A program made the position numbers and the translations under genes. From Marinicauda algicola (lineage in GTDB: Bacteria > Pseudomonadota > Alphaproteobacteria > Caulobacterales > Maricaulaceae): a stretch of 64,000 nt of DNA. This document shows positions 38,233-46,973 of the stretch, piece after piece (position 1 is the stretch's first letter; every line of letters begins with the position of its first letter). Location: assembly GCF_017161425.1 (NCBI RefSeq), contig NZ_CP071057.1, positions 186,001 through 250,000 of the forward strand, written 5' to 3'. The notes under the pieces were generated by a model. It did no database searches and was not told the DNA's origin. It was given only the letters and a program-made list of their open reading frames with translations.

Positions 38233-40372
38233 CTGGTATTACGCCAGCCCGGCCGACCGCGAGGCGCAGATCCGCACCCCCATCGCGGACAGCGCGCATG
38301 GCGAGGACTGGGTCTTCCGCTACAAGGATGTCAGGAACTGGTGGGCCAATGCCCATCACGACCGGCCGGGCGGGGTGCGCGCGGCGGCGCCGACGGCCTG
38401 GGTGCCGGAGATGAAGCCGGTGCGGCTCGTCGAACTCGGATGTCCGGCCGTCGACAAGGGCGCGAACCAGCCCAACGTCTTCATCGATCCGAAGAGTTCG
38501 GAGAGCGTGGCGCCCCATTTCTCCGACGCCCGGCGCGACGATCTCGTCCAGCGCCGCCATGTCGAGGCGCTGCTTTCATACTGGCGGGCGAACAACCCGG
38601 TCTCCGGCGTCTATGGCGGGGCGATGATCGATCTCGCCCATAGCCAGGTCTGGACCTGGGATGCGCGGCCCTTTCCCGAATTTCCCGCCCTCGGCCATGT
38701 CTGGAGCGATGGCGGCAACTGGCGGCTCGGCCACTGGCTCACGGGCCGGGCCGGCCAGTCCTCGCTGGCGCGCATCGTCGCCGATATCGCGATGCGCTGC
38801 GGCCTCGACACCCTCGACGTCTCCCGGCTCGACGGCCTGGTCGCCGGCCATGTCCTGGACCGGGCCCAGCGCGGGCGCGATGCGCTCGCCCGGCTCGGCG
38901 CGGTGTTCGGCTTCGATCTCGTCGACCGCGCCGACGGGCCGGCCGCCCTGCCGCGCGCGGGCACGGCCGCGACGAGCCTGCCGACCGGCGCGCTGGTGCG
39001 GGGCGCCGAGGGGCCGGTCGTGTCCCTCTCGCGCAGCGCGGCGAGCGAACGGGTGCGCGAGCTGCGCCTGGCCCACATCGGCGACGACGGCGACTACAGC
39101 CCGGCGAGCGCGTATGCGCGCGGGCTCGACGGCACGGTGGACGGGCTCGCCGATCTCTCGCTGAAAGTGCTGGCCGACGAGGGACTGGCCCGGCGCTGGG
39201 CGGGCGAGGCGCTCGCCGGTCTCCTGGCCAGCGGCGAACAGGCCCGGCTCGTCCTGCCGCCCTCGGCGGCCGCGATCGAGCCCGGCGACATCGTCATGCT
39301 GGAGGCTGCGCCGGACGCGGGGATCTGGCGCCTGGCGAGCCTCGAGGGGCTGGCCGCGCGCGAGGCGGGCCTGGAAACGACGTTGCGGCGGGGGCCGGTG
39401 CTCTCCGGTCCCGACCCGGAGGGCGCGGGCGAGCCGGTGGTTGCGGCCTCGCGCGCCGTGCTGCGCCTGCTCGACCTGCCGCTCGCCCCGGGCGAAGACG
39501 ATCCGCGCGGCGGGCTGTGGCTCGCCGCCCATGGCGAGCCCTGGCCGGGCGAGCTGGTCGTGTTCGCCGGACCCGACGGGGCAAGCCTCACCGAGCGCGC
39601 GCGCCTCACGCGCCGGGCGGTGATGGGGGAACTCACCGCCGATCTTCCGCCGGGCTTCGAGGGGCGGTGGGACCGGGCCGGCCGCGTCTTCGTGCGCCTC
39701 TACCGCGGTACGCTGTCGAGCACGGAGCGTCTGGCGCTGCTCGCGGGGGCGAACCGGCTGGCGGTGGAGACCGAGGCGGGCTGGGAGGTGCTGCAATTCC
39801 TGACCGCGAGCCTGCAGGGCGATGGCAGCTGGGTGCTGTCCACCCTGCTGCGCGGGCTCGGCGGGAGCGCGGCGCCCGGTGCGGGCGCAGGAGCGCGTGC
39901 CGTGCTGCTGAACGGGGCCGGAGCCGTGCTGCCCGTGGCCGCGCACGAGCGCGGCGAGCCGCTCCTGGTGCGCGCGGTACCGGCGGGACGCAGCCTCGAC
40001 GATGTCGCGGCGGCCGAGGTGAGCGCGGTCCATGCAGGCCTCGACGAGCGCCCGCTGAAGCCGGTGCATCTGCGCCAGCGCCCTGTCGTGTCGGGGCGCG
40101 AATTCAGCTGGACACGGCGCACGCGCCGGGGCGGGGATGCCTGGAGCGCGGGCAGCGTCCCGCTCGCCGAGGCGGGCGAGGCCTACCAGGTCCGGCTGTA
40201 CGATGAAGGCGGGGCCGAGCGCCACGCCGCGACGGTGGCAAGCGCAGTCTTCCTCCTCGATTCCGCGCTGGAGGCGTTGCTGTTTCCCGGCGGCATCGCC
40301 GGCGCGCGCTTCGAGGTCGCTCAGCTGTCGGAGACCTACGGGCCGGGCGCAGCGGCGAGCCTCGCGCTATGA
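38087..40372 (+). pseudogene. C-terminal remnant of GTA tail/host-interaction protein (g15-like)
   Basis: From 38087 a frame of ~760 codons is open to 40372. It begins abruptly inside a TIM-barrel-like domain (QIDFVGIDWYAPLADWREG, then EGYDWYYASPADREAQIRTPI and RNWWANAHHDRPGGV). It continues through the phage tail-fibre/hub region (SQVWTWDARPFPEFP) to a C-terminal beta-rich part. This matches the second part of the very long (~1,300-aa) Orfg15 of Rhodobacter-type GTAs. No start codon with a ribosome-binding site is visible; a GTG at 38210 is the first nominal start. The N-terminal half and genes g3 to g14 are absent. The lack of internal stops suggests a fairly recent deletion. Confidence 0.85.
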
Positions 40373-40485
40373 CCCCCTGCGGCTTGCGGAAATTCTCTTC
40401 CGGGACCATCTGATAGCCGAACCCGTCCCCCCGTCTCCGCGCCGGCCTTGTCGCCAGGCGGCGGACCAGCTGCTATCAGACGCCC

Positions 40486-41400
40486 ATGCAGGACCCTTAC
40501 GCGATTCTCGGTGTCTCCAAGACCGCCTCGACCGACGAGATCCGGCGCGCCTACCGCAAGCTCGCCAAGGAGCTGCATCCCGATGCGCGCCCGGACGACA
40601 AGGCGGCCGAGGACCGGTTCAAGGAGGTCACCGCGGCCTTCAAGCTGCTGTCCGATCCGGAAAAGCGCGCCCAGTACGATCGCGGCGAGATCGATGCGCA
40701 GGGCCGCGAGACCGCCGGCTTCCACTTCCGCTCCCGGCCGGGTGCGGGGGCGAGCGCACGCGGTCCGCGCGGCCAGTTCGAGGATATCGGCGACATCTTC
40801 TCCGAGCTGTTCACCGATTTCGGCACCGCCGAGCGCACGCGGCGCGCACGCCCGCAGGCCCGGCGCGGCGCAGACATCCGCCGCACCGTCGACGTGAGCT
40901 TCGAGGAGGCCGTAACCGGCACGAAGCGGCGCATCGACTTCCAGCCGGGCAAGGCGGTCGACGTCACCATCCCGGCCGGCGTCGAGGACGGCCAGGTGCT
41001 GCGCCTGAAGGGGCTGGGCCATCCCGGCGGCTATGGCGGCCCGGCCGGAGCCGGCCTCGTCGAGGTGAAGATCCGCCCCCATCCCTTCTTCCGGCGCGAA
41101 GGCGACGATATCCGCGTCGACCTGCCGATCACGCTGAAGGAAGCGCTCCAGGGCGGCAAGGTGCGCGCGCCGACCGTGGAGGGCCCGGTCGAGGTACGCG
41201 TGCCGGAGGGCACGAGTTCGGGTGCGCTGCTGCGCCTGCGCGGCAAGGGCGTGCCGAAACCCGACGGCACGCGCGGCGACCAGATCGTGCGCCTGATGAT
41301 CGACATCCCCGTCAACGATCCCCAGCTCGACAGCTTCGTCGAGACATGGACCCCGCCGGCGGACTATGATCCGCGCAAGCGTTTCAGGCGTTCCTCCTGA
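40486..41400 (+). CDS. J-domain chaperone, CbpA/DnaJ class B type
   Basis: The predicted DnaK co-chaperone has 304 residues. An N-terminal J domain (residues 2-60) carries HPD at 31-33. A Gly/Arg-rich linker with FEDIGDIFSELFTDF follows. The two C-terminal substrate-binding beta domains start at about residue 125 (RRGADIRRTVDVSFEEAVTGTKRRI split) and 195 (HPFFRREGDDIRVDLPITLKEAL). The CxxCxGxG zinc finger of DnaJ is absent, as in CbpA. It follows the GTA remnant by 113 bp and is probably unrelated to it. Confidence 0.93.
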   Translation: MQDPYAILGVSKTASTDEIRRAYRKLAKELHPDARPDDKAAEDRFKEVTAAFKLLSDPEKRAQYDRGEIDAQGRETAGFHFRSRPGAGASARGPRGQFEDIGDIFSELFTDFGTAERTRRARPQARRGADIRRTVDVSFEEAVTGTKRRIDFQPGKAVDVTIPAGVEDGQVLRLKGLGHPGGYGGPAGAGLVEVKIRPHPFFRREGDDIRVDLPITLKEALQGGKVRAPTVEGPVEVRVPEGTSSGALLRLRGKGVPKPDGTRGDQIVRLMIDIPVNDPQLDSFVETWTPPADYDPRKRFRRSS

Positions 41401-41440
41401 GCGCGGCATGCGGCTTGCCTGAACGAAACCCGCATCCCGC

Positions 41441-41457
41441 GTTCAGGACGGGTTCAG
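41441..41457 (+). promoter_or_regulatory. 11-bp-spaced GTTCAG direct repeat upstream of the PepSY-RR-HK operon
   Basis: GTTCAG occurs at 41441-41446 and 41452-41457 (11-bp period), with an inverted CTGAAC at 41419-41424. Direct repeats at one helical turn are typical OmpR-family operators, so autoregulation by the adjacent response regulator is likely. The core also fits the LexA pattern GTTC-N7-GTTC, but the extended AG and the context favour the response regulator. Confidence 0.55.
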
Positions 41458-41481
41458 CCGCAAGAGGCCATAGATCGGGAC

Positions 41482-41811
41482 ATGATCCGCACGTTCGTCA
41501 TAACGCTTGTTCTGTTTGCCGCCGGGGGCCTCGTCAACGAGGCCCAGGCGCAGCGCTCGTCCTTTTCCCAGGACGAGGCGCGCGATGCCCGCGAGGCCGG
41601 GGAGATCATTCCCGCCTCCGAGATGATCCGGCTGATGGAGCGGCGCTATCCCTCCGCGCAGTCGATCGGCATCGTCGATCTGTATCGCGAGCGCGCGCCC
41701 TTCTACCTCATCCGGGTCATCACGCCGGACGGGCGCCGGCTCGACATCTATGCGGACGCGCGCACGGGGCGGGAAATCCCGCCGCGCGAGATCCGCAATT
41801 ACCGCTATTAG
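41482..41811 (+). CDS. Periplasmic PepSY-domain protein, FeuN-like position
   Basis: The 109-residue precursor has a signal peptide (about residues 1-23, ending EAQAQ). A single PepSY-type domain follows (IIPASEMIRLMERRYPSAQSI, split at ~42-62, then FYLIRVITPDGRRLDIYAD and TGREI). It precedes a response regulator and kinase by 15 bp. In Sinorhizobium a small periplasmic protein, FeuN, at the same place negatively modulates the FeuPQ pair (established knowledge). A similar role here is inference from order and localisation. Confidence 0.8.
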   Translation: MIRTFVITLVLFAAGGLVNEAQAQRSSFSQDEARDAREAGEIIPASEMIRLMERRYPSAQSIGIVDLYRERAPFYLIRVITPDGRRLDIYADARTGREIPPREIRNYRY

Positions 41812-41826
41812 AAAAGGGCTGATGCC

Positions 41827-42516
41827 ATGCGTGTCCTGATCGTCGAAGACGACCGCGATCTCAATCGCCAGCTCGCCGACATCCTCGACCATGCCGGCTA
41901 TGCGGTCGACCGGGCCGAGGACGGCGAAGAGGGCTGGTTCCTGGGCGACACCGAGCCCTACGATGCCGTGGTGCTCGATCTCGGCCTGCCCAAGCTGGAC
42001 GGGGTGAGCGTCCTGGAGCGCTGGCGCGAGGCCGGGCGCGACTTCCCCGTCCTGATCCTGACCGCCCGCGACCGCTGGAGCGAGAAGGTGGCCGGGTTCG
42101 ACGCGGGCGCGGACGACTATCTGACCAAGCCCTTCCATCCCGAGGAGCTGCTGGCGCGCCTGCGCGCGCTGACCCGGCGTGCGGCCGGGCACGCCTCCTC
42201 CATGCTCGAACTCGGCGATCTGTCGGTGGACACGCGCGGGGCGCGGGTCTTCATCGGCGACCGCCTCGTCAAGCTGACGAGCCACGAATTCCGCCTGCTG
42301 TCCTACATGATGCATCACCGTGACCGGGTGATCTCGCGGACCGAACTCGTGGAGCACATCTACGACCAGGACTTCGACCGCGATTCCAACACGATCGAGG
42401 TCTTCGTCGGGCGCCTGAGGAAGAAGATCGGTCCCGAGCGCATCGAAACCGTGCGCGGTCTCGGCTATCGTCTGGTCGATCCCGCAGGTGACAGAAAGAG
42501 CGCAAAGGCCGGGTGA
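41827..42516 (+). CDS. feuP: OmpR-family response regulator, FeuP/PhoP-like
   Basis: The 229-residue regulator has a receiver domain (acidic pocket VEDD at 6-9, phosphoacceptor Asp51, Lys101 in YLTKPF). A winged-helix DNA-binding domain follows (about 128-222, with LTSHEFRLLSYMMHHRDRVISR split and VFVGRLRKKIGPERIETVRG). It lies between the PepSY gene and a GTG-initiated kinase gene that overlaps its stop. Synteny with cycHJKL-degP-glnE downstream matches the rhizobial feuPQ locus, so the symbol is assigned by position and similarity. Confidence 0.85.
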   Translation: MRVLIVEDDRDLNRQLADILDHAGYAVDRAEDGEEGWFLGDTEPYDAVVLDLGLPKLDGVSVLERWREAGRDFPVLILTARDRWSEKVAGFDAGADDYLTKPFHPEELLARLRALTRRAAGHASSMLELGDLSVDTRGARVFIGDRLVKLTSHEFRLLSYMMHHRDRVISRTELVEHIYDQDFDRDSNTIEVFVGRLRKKIGPERIETVRGLGYRLVDPAGDRKSAKAG

Positions 42517-43934
42517 GCGAGACAGCAAACGAGGTTCTCTCCCGCAAGGGATCGCTGGTCCAGCGCCTGGTCCTGACCGCGCTGACCTGGTCGGCGGCGC
42601 TGCTGCTCGTCGGCGCGCTGGCGCTCACCCTGCTGTTCCGCCAGACCATATTGTCCGATCTCGACAACCGGCTCGCCGACGTCGCGGAATACCTGATCGT
42701 CTCCGCCGAGGTGCAGCCGGATGGGTCGATCGAGCTTGCCCGCCCCCCTTCCGACACGCGCTACACCCAGATCCTCTCCGGGCGCTACTGGCAGATCGGC
42801 CGGTCCGGCGACGGCGAGGCGGGCCCCGTGCTCGCCCGGTCGCGCTCGCTGTGGGACGAGACGCTCGAGCTGCCCGGCGCGCTCGCCGGCGAAGCGCTCG
42901 CCCGGCGCGGGCAGTCCGTGACCGGGGATATCCGCGGCCCGGGCGGCGAACCGCTGCGCGTGGTGGTGCGCGCCATCCAGCTCGCGGGGCTCGACGCGCC
43001 CGTGCTTGTGGCCGTCGGCGAGGACCGCCGGCCCGCCGACCGGCGGGTGACGCAGTTCGCCCTCCTCTCGCTCGCCCTCTTCGCCCTGTTCGCGCTCGCG
43101 CTCGTCGCCGGGATCGTCGTGCAGGTGCGCGTCGGCCTCGCGCCTGTCCTGCGCATGGGCCGGGCGGTCAGCGAGGTACGCGACGGGCGGCGCGAGCGGG
43201 TCAGCGGGGCCTATCCGGACGAACTCCTGCCGCTGGCCGGCGAGCTCAACGCGCTGCTCGACCACTCGCGCGAGGTCGTCGAGCGCGCGCGCACCCATGT
43301 CGGCAATCTCGCCCACGCCCTGAAGACGCCGATCACGGTATTGTCCAACGAGGCCCGCGGCGAGGAGGGCCCGCTCGCCGAGCTGGTACGCCGCCAGAGC
43401 GAGACCATGTCCGCCCAGGTCGAGCATCACCTGCGCCGTGCGCGTGCCGCGGCCAATGCGCGTGCGATCGGCGCGCGCACGCCGGTCGCGCCCGTGCTCG
43501 ACGATCTCGGCCGCACGCTCGCGAAGATCCACAAGCGGCGCGGCATCGAGATCGAGTGGGAGGCACCCGCGGACCTCGTCTTCCGCGGCGAGCGCCAGGA
43601 TTTCGAGGACCTCGTCGGCAACCTGCTGGACAATGCCTGCAAGTGGGCGGCGCGCCAGGTGCGCATGAGCGCGCGCGAGCTGGAACCCGGCCGGTTCGAG
43701 CTGGTCATCGAGGATGACGGCCCGGGCCTGTCGAAGGAGGCGCGCGTGCAGGCGCTGGAGCGCGGCGTGCGCCTGGACGAGCAGGCGCCGGGGACCGGGC
43801 TCGGCCTCGCCATCGTCAACGATCTGGCCAAGGCCTATGGCGGGCATCTCGTGCTCGAGACAGCCGAACTCGGCGGGCTTCGCGTCCGACTCCAGCTGCC
43901 GGCCGCCGCATCCGGCGCGCAAACGACGCGTTAA
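42513..43934 (+). CDS. feuQ: Sensor histidine kinase, FeuQ/PhoQ-like
   Basis: This membrane kinase of 473 residues probably controls the upstream regulator. Membrane helices at about 23-43 and 183-205 enclose a ~140-residue periplasmic sensor. A HAMP-like stretch, the dimerisation motif NLAHALKTPITVL with phosphoacceptor His268, and the ATPase domain follow (NLLDNACKWAARQV, EDDGPGLS, GTGLGLAIV). Translation starts at GTG 42513 within the regulator's stop (GTGA). The signal is unknown; PhoQ-like members sense divalent cations or envelope stress. Confidence 0.88.
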   Translation: MSETANEVLSRKGSLVQRLVLTALTWSAALLLVGALALTLLFRQTILSDLDNRLADVAEYLIVSAEVQPDGSIELARPPSDTRYTQILSGRYWQIGRSGDGEAGPVLARSRSLWDETLELPGALAGEALARRGQSVTGDIRGPGGEPLRVVVRAIQLAGLDAPVLVAVGEDRRPADRRVTQFALLSLALFALFALALVAGIVVQVRVGLAPVLRMGRAVSEVRDGRRERVSGAYPDELLPLAGELNALLDHSREVVERARTHVGNLAHALKTPITVLSNEARGEEGPLAELVRRQSETMSAQVEHHLRRARAAANARAIGARTPVAPVLDDLGRTLAKIHKRRGIEIEWEAPADLVFRGERQDFEDLVGNLLDNACKWAARQVRMSARELEPGRFELVIEDDGPGLSKEARVQALERGVRLDEQAPGTGLGLAIVNDLAKAYGGHLVLETAELGGLRVRLQLPAAASGAQTTR

Positions 43935-43981
43935 CCGTAATAAGGCTATGCCTTGTCGCTGGAATTTCGATCGGCAGGGCG

Positions 43982-45322
43982 ATGACCTCACTGACGCCGG
44001 CAAAAATCGAACGCCTGCGCACCTTGCTCCGGACGCTGCCTGGCCCGGTGGCAGACCGGCTGACCCTGGCCGCGGGCGAGGGCGATCCGCTGCTCGCGCG
44101 CCTGCTCTCCTTCTGCCGGCTCGATCCCGAGGAGGCCGCGCGGACGCGCTTCTTCGCTCCGCTCGCCCCGCTGTCCGGCGATCCGGCCGACACCCGCCCT
44201 TCGCTCGCCTACGCGCCTCCCGCCGTGCTGGAGGCCCTCTGGCGCTGGATCGACGAAACCCTCGACCGGGAGGCGGCCGAGACCGCGCGCCGGGCGGCGG
44301 CGCGGTTCGAGACCTCGGAAAGCGGCGAACTCGATTGCCTGCGGGTACGCGTCGCCGAGCGCATCCTGGCGGAGCTGGACCGGCTCGACGAGGACCCCAA
44401 GGCGGAGAAGCGCCTCAGGCAATTCCTCGGCGTGCGCGATTTCAAGGCGGTGCGCGACATCGCGGTGATCCTGCGCGCCGCACCGGTGCTGCGCCGCGCG
44501 CTCGACGGCCTGCCCAGCGCGATCGAGGAGATTTCCGACGCCGTCTCGGCCGACCTGCGCGACCGCTACGAGCGCGCCGCCGAGGAGGACCCGGATGCGG
44601 GCGCCTGGTTCCTGTATTTCGTGATGGCGCGTCTGACCAAGCCCTGGCGCATCCTTCGCACCTTCGAGCGCATCGGCAAGCGCGGCGACGACCTCCTGCT
44701 CTCGCGCACCGACATGGCCGGGATCGGCGACGCGCTCCTGCTCGACGCCGAGCATCACCTGTCCGGCTTCGAGAAGAGCCCGGCGAGCCCGGCCGAGGCC
44801 AGGGCCGCCGCGGCGGCGCTGGCCGAGTTCGCCACGGTGACGGTGGGCATGACGCGCGAGATCGGCATCCGCAAGGACGGCGCCTGGGGCCAGAAGCTCG
44901 TCGCGCTGAGAACGCGCGCCGCCGCGCAGATGGAGCGCATCCACGCCCGCGCGCGCAAGGTGTTCGATCCCGTGCTCGCCCCGCCGCGGGCCGGCCGCGC
45001 GGCGCGGCTCAATCCGGTTCCCGCCTCCGGCATGGCCGAGTTCGAGGAAGCGGTCGCGCTGGCGCTGTTCCTGAAGGCCACCGCCGCGGACGCCTCGCGC
45101 GCGGCGGTCGGCGGGGCGCATCAGGAGCTGCTCAACGATCTGAAGACCGAACTCGACGAGCTCGGCGGCCATCTCCTGCGCCAGCTGCGCGACGAGGACG
45201 GCGAGCACGCCGAGGCGGCCCGCACGCGCTTGGAGGACGTGGCGCGCCTGCTGACCGCGCTCGGCGAGACGGACTCCGCGAACATCCTCCTGCGCCGGAC
45301 TGCCGCAGCCAAAGCCGCGTAA
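43982..45322 (+). CDS. Conserved-looking cytoplasmic protein of unknown function (446 aa)
   Basis: The product is 446 residues, strongly alpha-helical, rich in Ala, Arg, Glu and Leu, with no signal peptide or membrane segment. Possible landmarks are FFAPLAPLSGDPADTRPSLA near the start, the central block MARLTKPWRILRTFERIGKR and SRTDMAGIGDALLLDAEHHL, and a helical C terminus. I do not recognise a family. Codon use matches its neighbours, and the gene lies 47 bp after the kinase gene and 23 bp before the methyltransferase gene, so it may be co-transcribed with them. Confidence 0.85.
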   Translation: MTSLTPAKIERLRTLLRTLPGPVADRLTLAAGEGDPLLARLLSFCRLDPEEAARTRFFAPLAPLSGDPADTRPSLAYAPPAVLEALWRWIDETLDREAAETARRAAARFETSESGELDCLRVRVAERILAELDRLDEDPKAEKRLRQFLGVRDFKAVRDIAVILRAAPVLRRALDGLPSAIEEISDAVSADLRDRYERAAEEDPDAGAWFLYFVMARLTKPWRILRTFERIGKRGDDLLLSRTDMAGIGDALLLDAEHHLSGFEKSPASPAEARAAAAALAEFATVTVGMTREIGIRKDGAWGQKLVALRTRAAAQMERIHARARKVFDPVLAPPRAGRAARLNPVPASGMAEFEEAVALALFLKATAADASRAAVGGAHQELLNDLKTELDELGGHLLRQLRDEDGEHAEAARTRLEDVARLLTALGETDSANILLRRTAAAKAA

Positions 45323-45345
45323 TCTCCTTCAAACATCGCGCCGGG

Positions 45346-46017
45346 ATGGCTATCTACGAGGCCATGACCGGTCCGTCCCGCCCCCTTGCGCTGGAAGAGC
45401 GCGCCATCACCGGCGCGCGCCTGTCCTCGCCCAGTGCCGCGCGCAACAGCCAGGCGATCGCGCAGGCGCTTGCCGGCCTGTTGCCGCAAGGCGCCCGGGT
45501 GCTGGAGATCGCCAGCGGCACCGGCGAGCATGCGCTCGCCTGTGTGGCCGCCCGGCCCGACCTCACGTGGACGCCGAGCGATCCGGACGCGGCCTCGCGC
45601 GCCAGCGCCGACGACTGGGCGCGCGAGGCGGACGGGCGCATCGCGCCGGCTCTGGCGATCGACGTCACGTCGCCGGGCTGGGAGCGCGGGCTCGACGCGC
45701 CCGACGCGGTGTTCTGCGCCAACATGATCCACATCGCGCCCTGGCAGGCCGCAGAGGGCCTGTTCGACGGCGCCTCGCAGCTTCTGGGTCCCGGCGGCGC
45801 CGTCCATCTCTACGGCCCGTTCAGGGAGGGTGAGGCGACAGCCCCCTCCAATCTGGATTTCGACGCCAGCCTGAAGGCGCGCGATCCGCGCTGGGGCGTG
45901 CGCGAGCGCACCGAGGTCGAGGCCCTCGCGGCCCGCTGCGGCTTCGCGCCGGCCGGGCGCATCGCGATGCCGGCGAACAATCTCCTGCTCAGCTTTGCCC
46001 GCGAGGCAGGCGCATGA
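45346..46017 (+). CDS. DUF938 SAM-dependent methyltransferase
   Basis: The predicted class I methyltransferase has 223 residues. DUF938 features are LSSPSAARNSQAIAQAL (residues ~27-43), the SAM loop VLEIASGTGEHALACVAARP, and FCANMIHIAPWQAAEGLFDGA split around residues 124-145, followed by GGAVHLYGPFREG. The substrate is unknown. The start at 45346 keeps the longest reading; ATG 45364 is the alternative, with GAGG only two bases before it. The stop overlaps the ccmI start by four bases. Confidence 0.88.
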   Translation: MAIYEAMTGPSRPLALEERAITGARLSSPSAARNSQAIAQALAGLLPQGARVLEIASGTGEHALACVAARPDLTWTPSDPDAASRASADDWAREADGRIAPALAIDVTSPGWERGLDAPDAVFCANMIHIAPWQAAEGLFDGASQLLGPGGAVHLYGPFREGEATAPSNLDFDASLKARDPRWGVRERTEVEALAARCGFAPAGRIAMPANNLLLSFAREAGA

Positions 46018-46973
46018 TCGCGCTCGCGCTCCTGACCGGACTGACCGGCGTCGCGGCGGGTCTCTACATCGCCGCGCCGCTGCTCGCCGAGCGCCGCCGG
46101 GCCCTGGCGGGGATCGCCGCGGCCGGGGCGGTCGCGCTCGGCGCGTTCGGTCTCTATGCGGTCGGCGCCGCCCCGCACGTACCCGGCCAGCCCTACGGCG
46201 CGGTCGTGGAACGCCTTGCCGCCGCCGATCCTGCGACGCTTTCCCTCGAGGAGCAGGAAGAGCGCCTGCGCGCCCGGGTCCGGGCCGAGCCGGAGGATGG
46301 CGAGGCGCTCGCCCTGCTCGGCCGGCTGCTGGCGCGCACCGGGCGCGAACTCGAGGCGGTGGCGGTGCTCGAACGCGCGCTGCGCGTCGAGGAGGACCCC
46401 CGCGTGCTGTCCGATCTCGGCCAGGCCCTGGTCAATCTCAACGAGGGCGAGGTCACGGCGCCGGCCGAGCGCGCCTTCGCGCGCGCCCACGAGCTCGATC
46501 CCGCCCTTCCCGAGCCGGCCTTCTTCCTCGGCGCGGCATCCTACCAGCGCGGCGAACGCGAGGCGGCGGCCCGGCTCTGGGCCGGCATCCTCACCCGCCT
46601 GCCGCCCGCCGATCCGTTCCGCCAGGCCATCGCGGCGCGCGCGGCCGATTTGTTGTCGCGCCCGGCCGCCGGACCGCTGGACGCCGGGGCGCAGGCGCCC
46701 TTCACCGGCGAGGCGGGGGAGGATCCCGAAGCCCTGATCGCGGCGATGGTCGCCGGGCTCGAGACGCGCCTGCAGGACGATCCCGGGGATTTCTCCGGCT
46801 GGCTGACGCTGATCCGGGCGCGCGCGAGTCTGGGCGAGATGGACGCGGCGCGCGCCGCGTTCGAGGAAGCCGCCCGGCGCTTCGGCGGGGAGGGGCGCGA
46901 GATCATACTCGCCGCGCTCGCCCGCGCGCTCGGGATCGAGCCGCCCGCCGCCCCCGAACAGGAGAGTCGCTGA
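46014..46973 (+). CDS. ccmI: Cytochrome c maturation protein CcmI (CycH)
   Basis: CcmI is the membrane-bound TPR chaperone that holds apocytochrome c for haem ligation. The 319-residue product has two N-terminal membrane helices (about 3-23 and 30-52) with a short basic loop. A large periplasmic domain with TPR-like repeats follows (EDGEALALLGRLLARTGREL, EPAFFLGAASYQRGEREAAA). It is the first gene of ccmI-ccmE-ccmF-ccmH, which overlap at each junction, the alphaproteobacterial cycHJKL arrangement. Confidence 0.92.
   Translation: MIALALLTGLTGVAAGLYIAAPLLAERRRALAGIAAAGAVALGAFGLYAVGAAPHVPGQPYGAVVERLAAADPATLSLEEQEERLRARVRAEPEDGEALALLGRLLARTGRELEAVAVLERALRVEEDPRVLSDLGQALVNLNEGEVTAPAERAFARAHELDPALPEPAFFLGAASYQRGEREAAARLWAGILTRLPPADPFRQAIAARAADLLSRPAAGPLDAGAQAPFTGEAGEDPEALIAAMVAGLETRLQDDPGDFSGWLTLIRARASLGEMDAARAAFEEAARRFGGEGREIILAALARALGIEPPAAPEQESR

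Noticed and set aside
37731-38414. Alternative + frame of 227 codons across the terminase/g15 junction
   Set aside because: Its translation matches neither terminase nor g15; both true frames are recognisable by their motifs.
41441-41455. Third GTTC-N7-GTTC match, as a LexA box
   Set aside because: The repeat extends to GTTCAG with an additional inverted copy and lies before an OmpR-type regulator operon, so a response-regulator operator explains it better.
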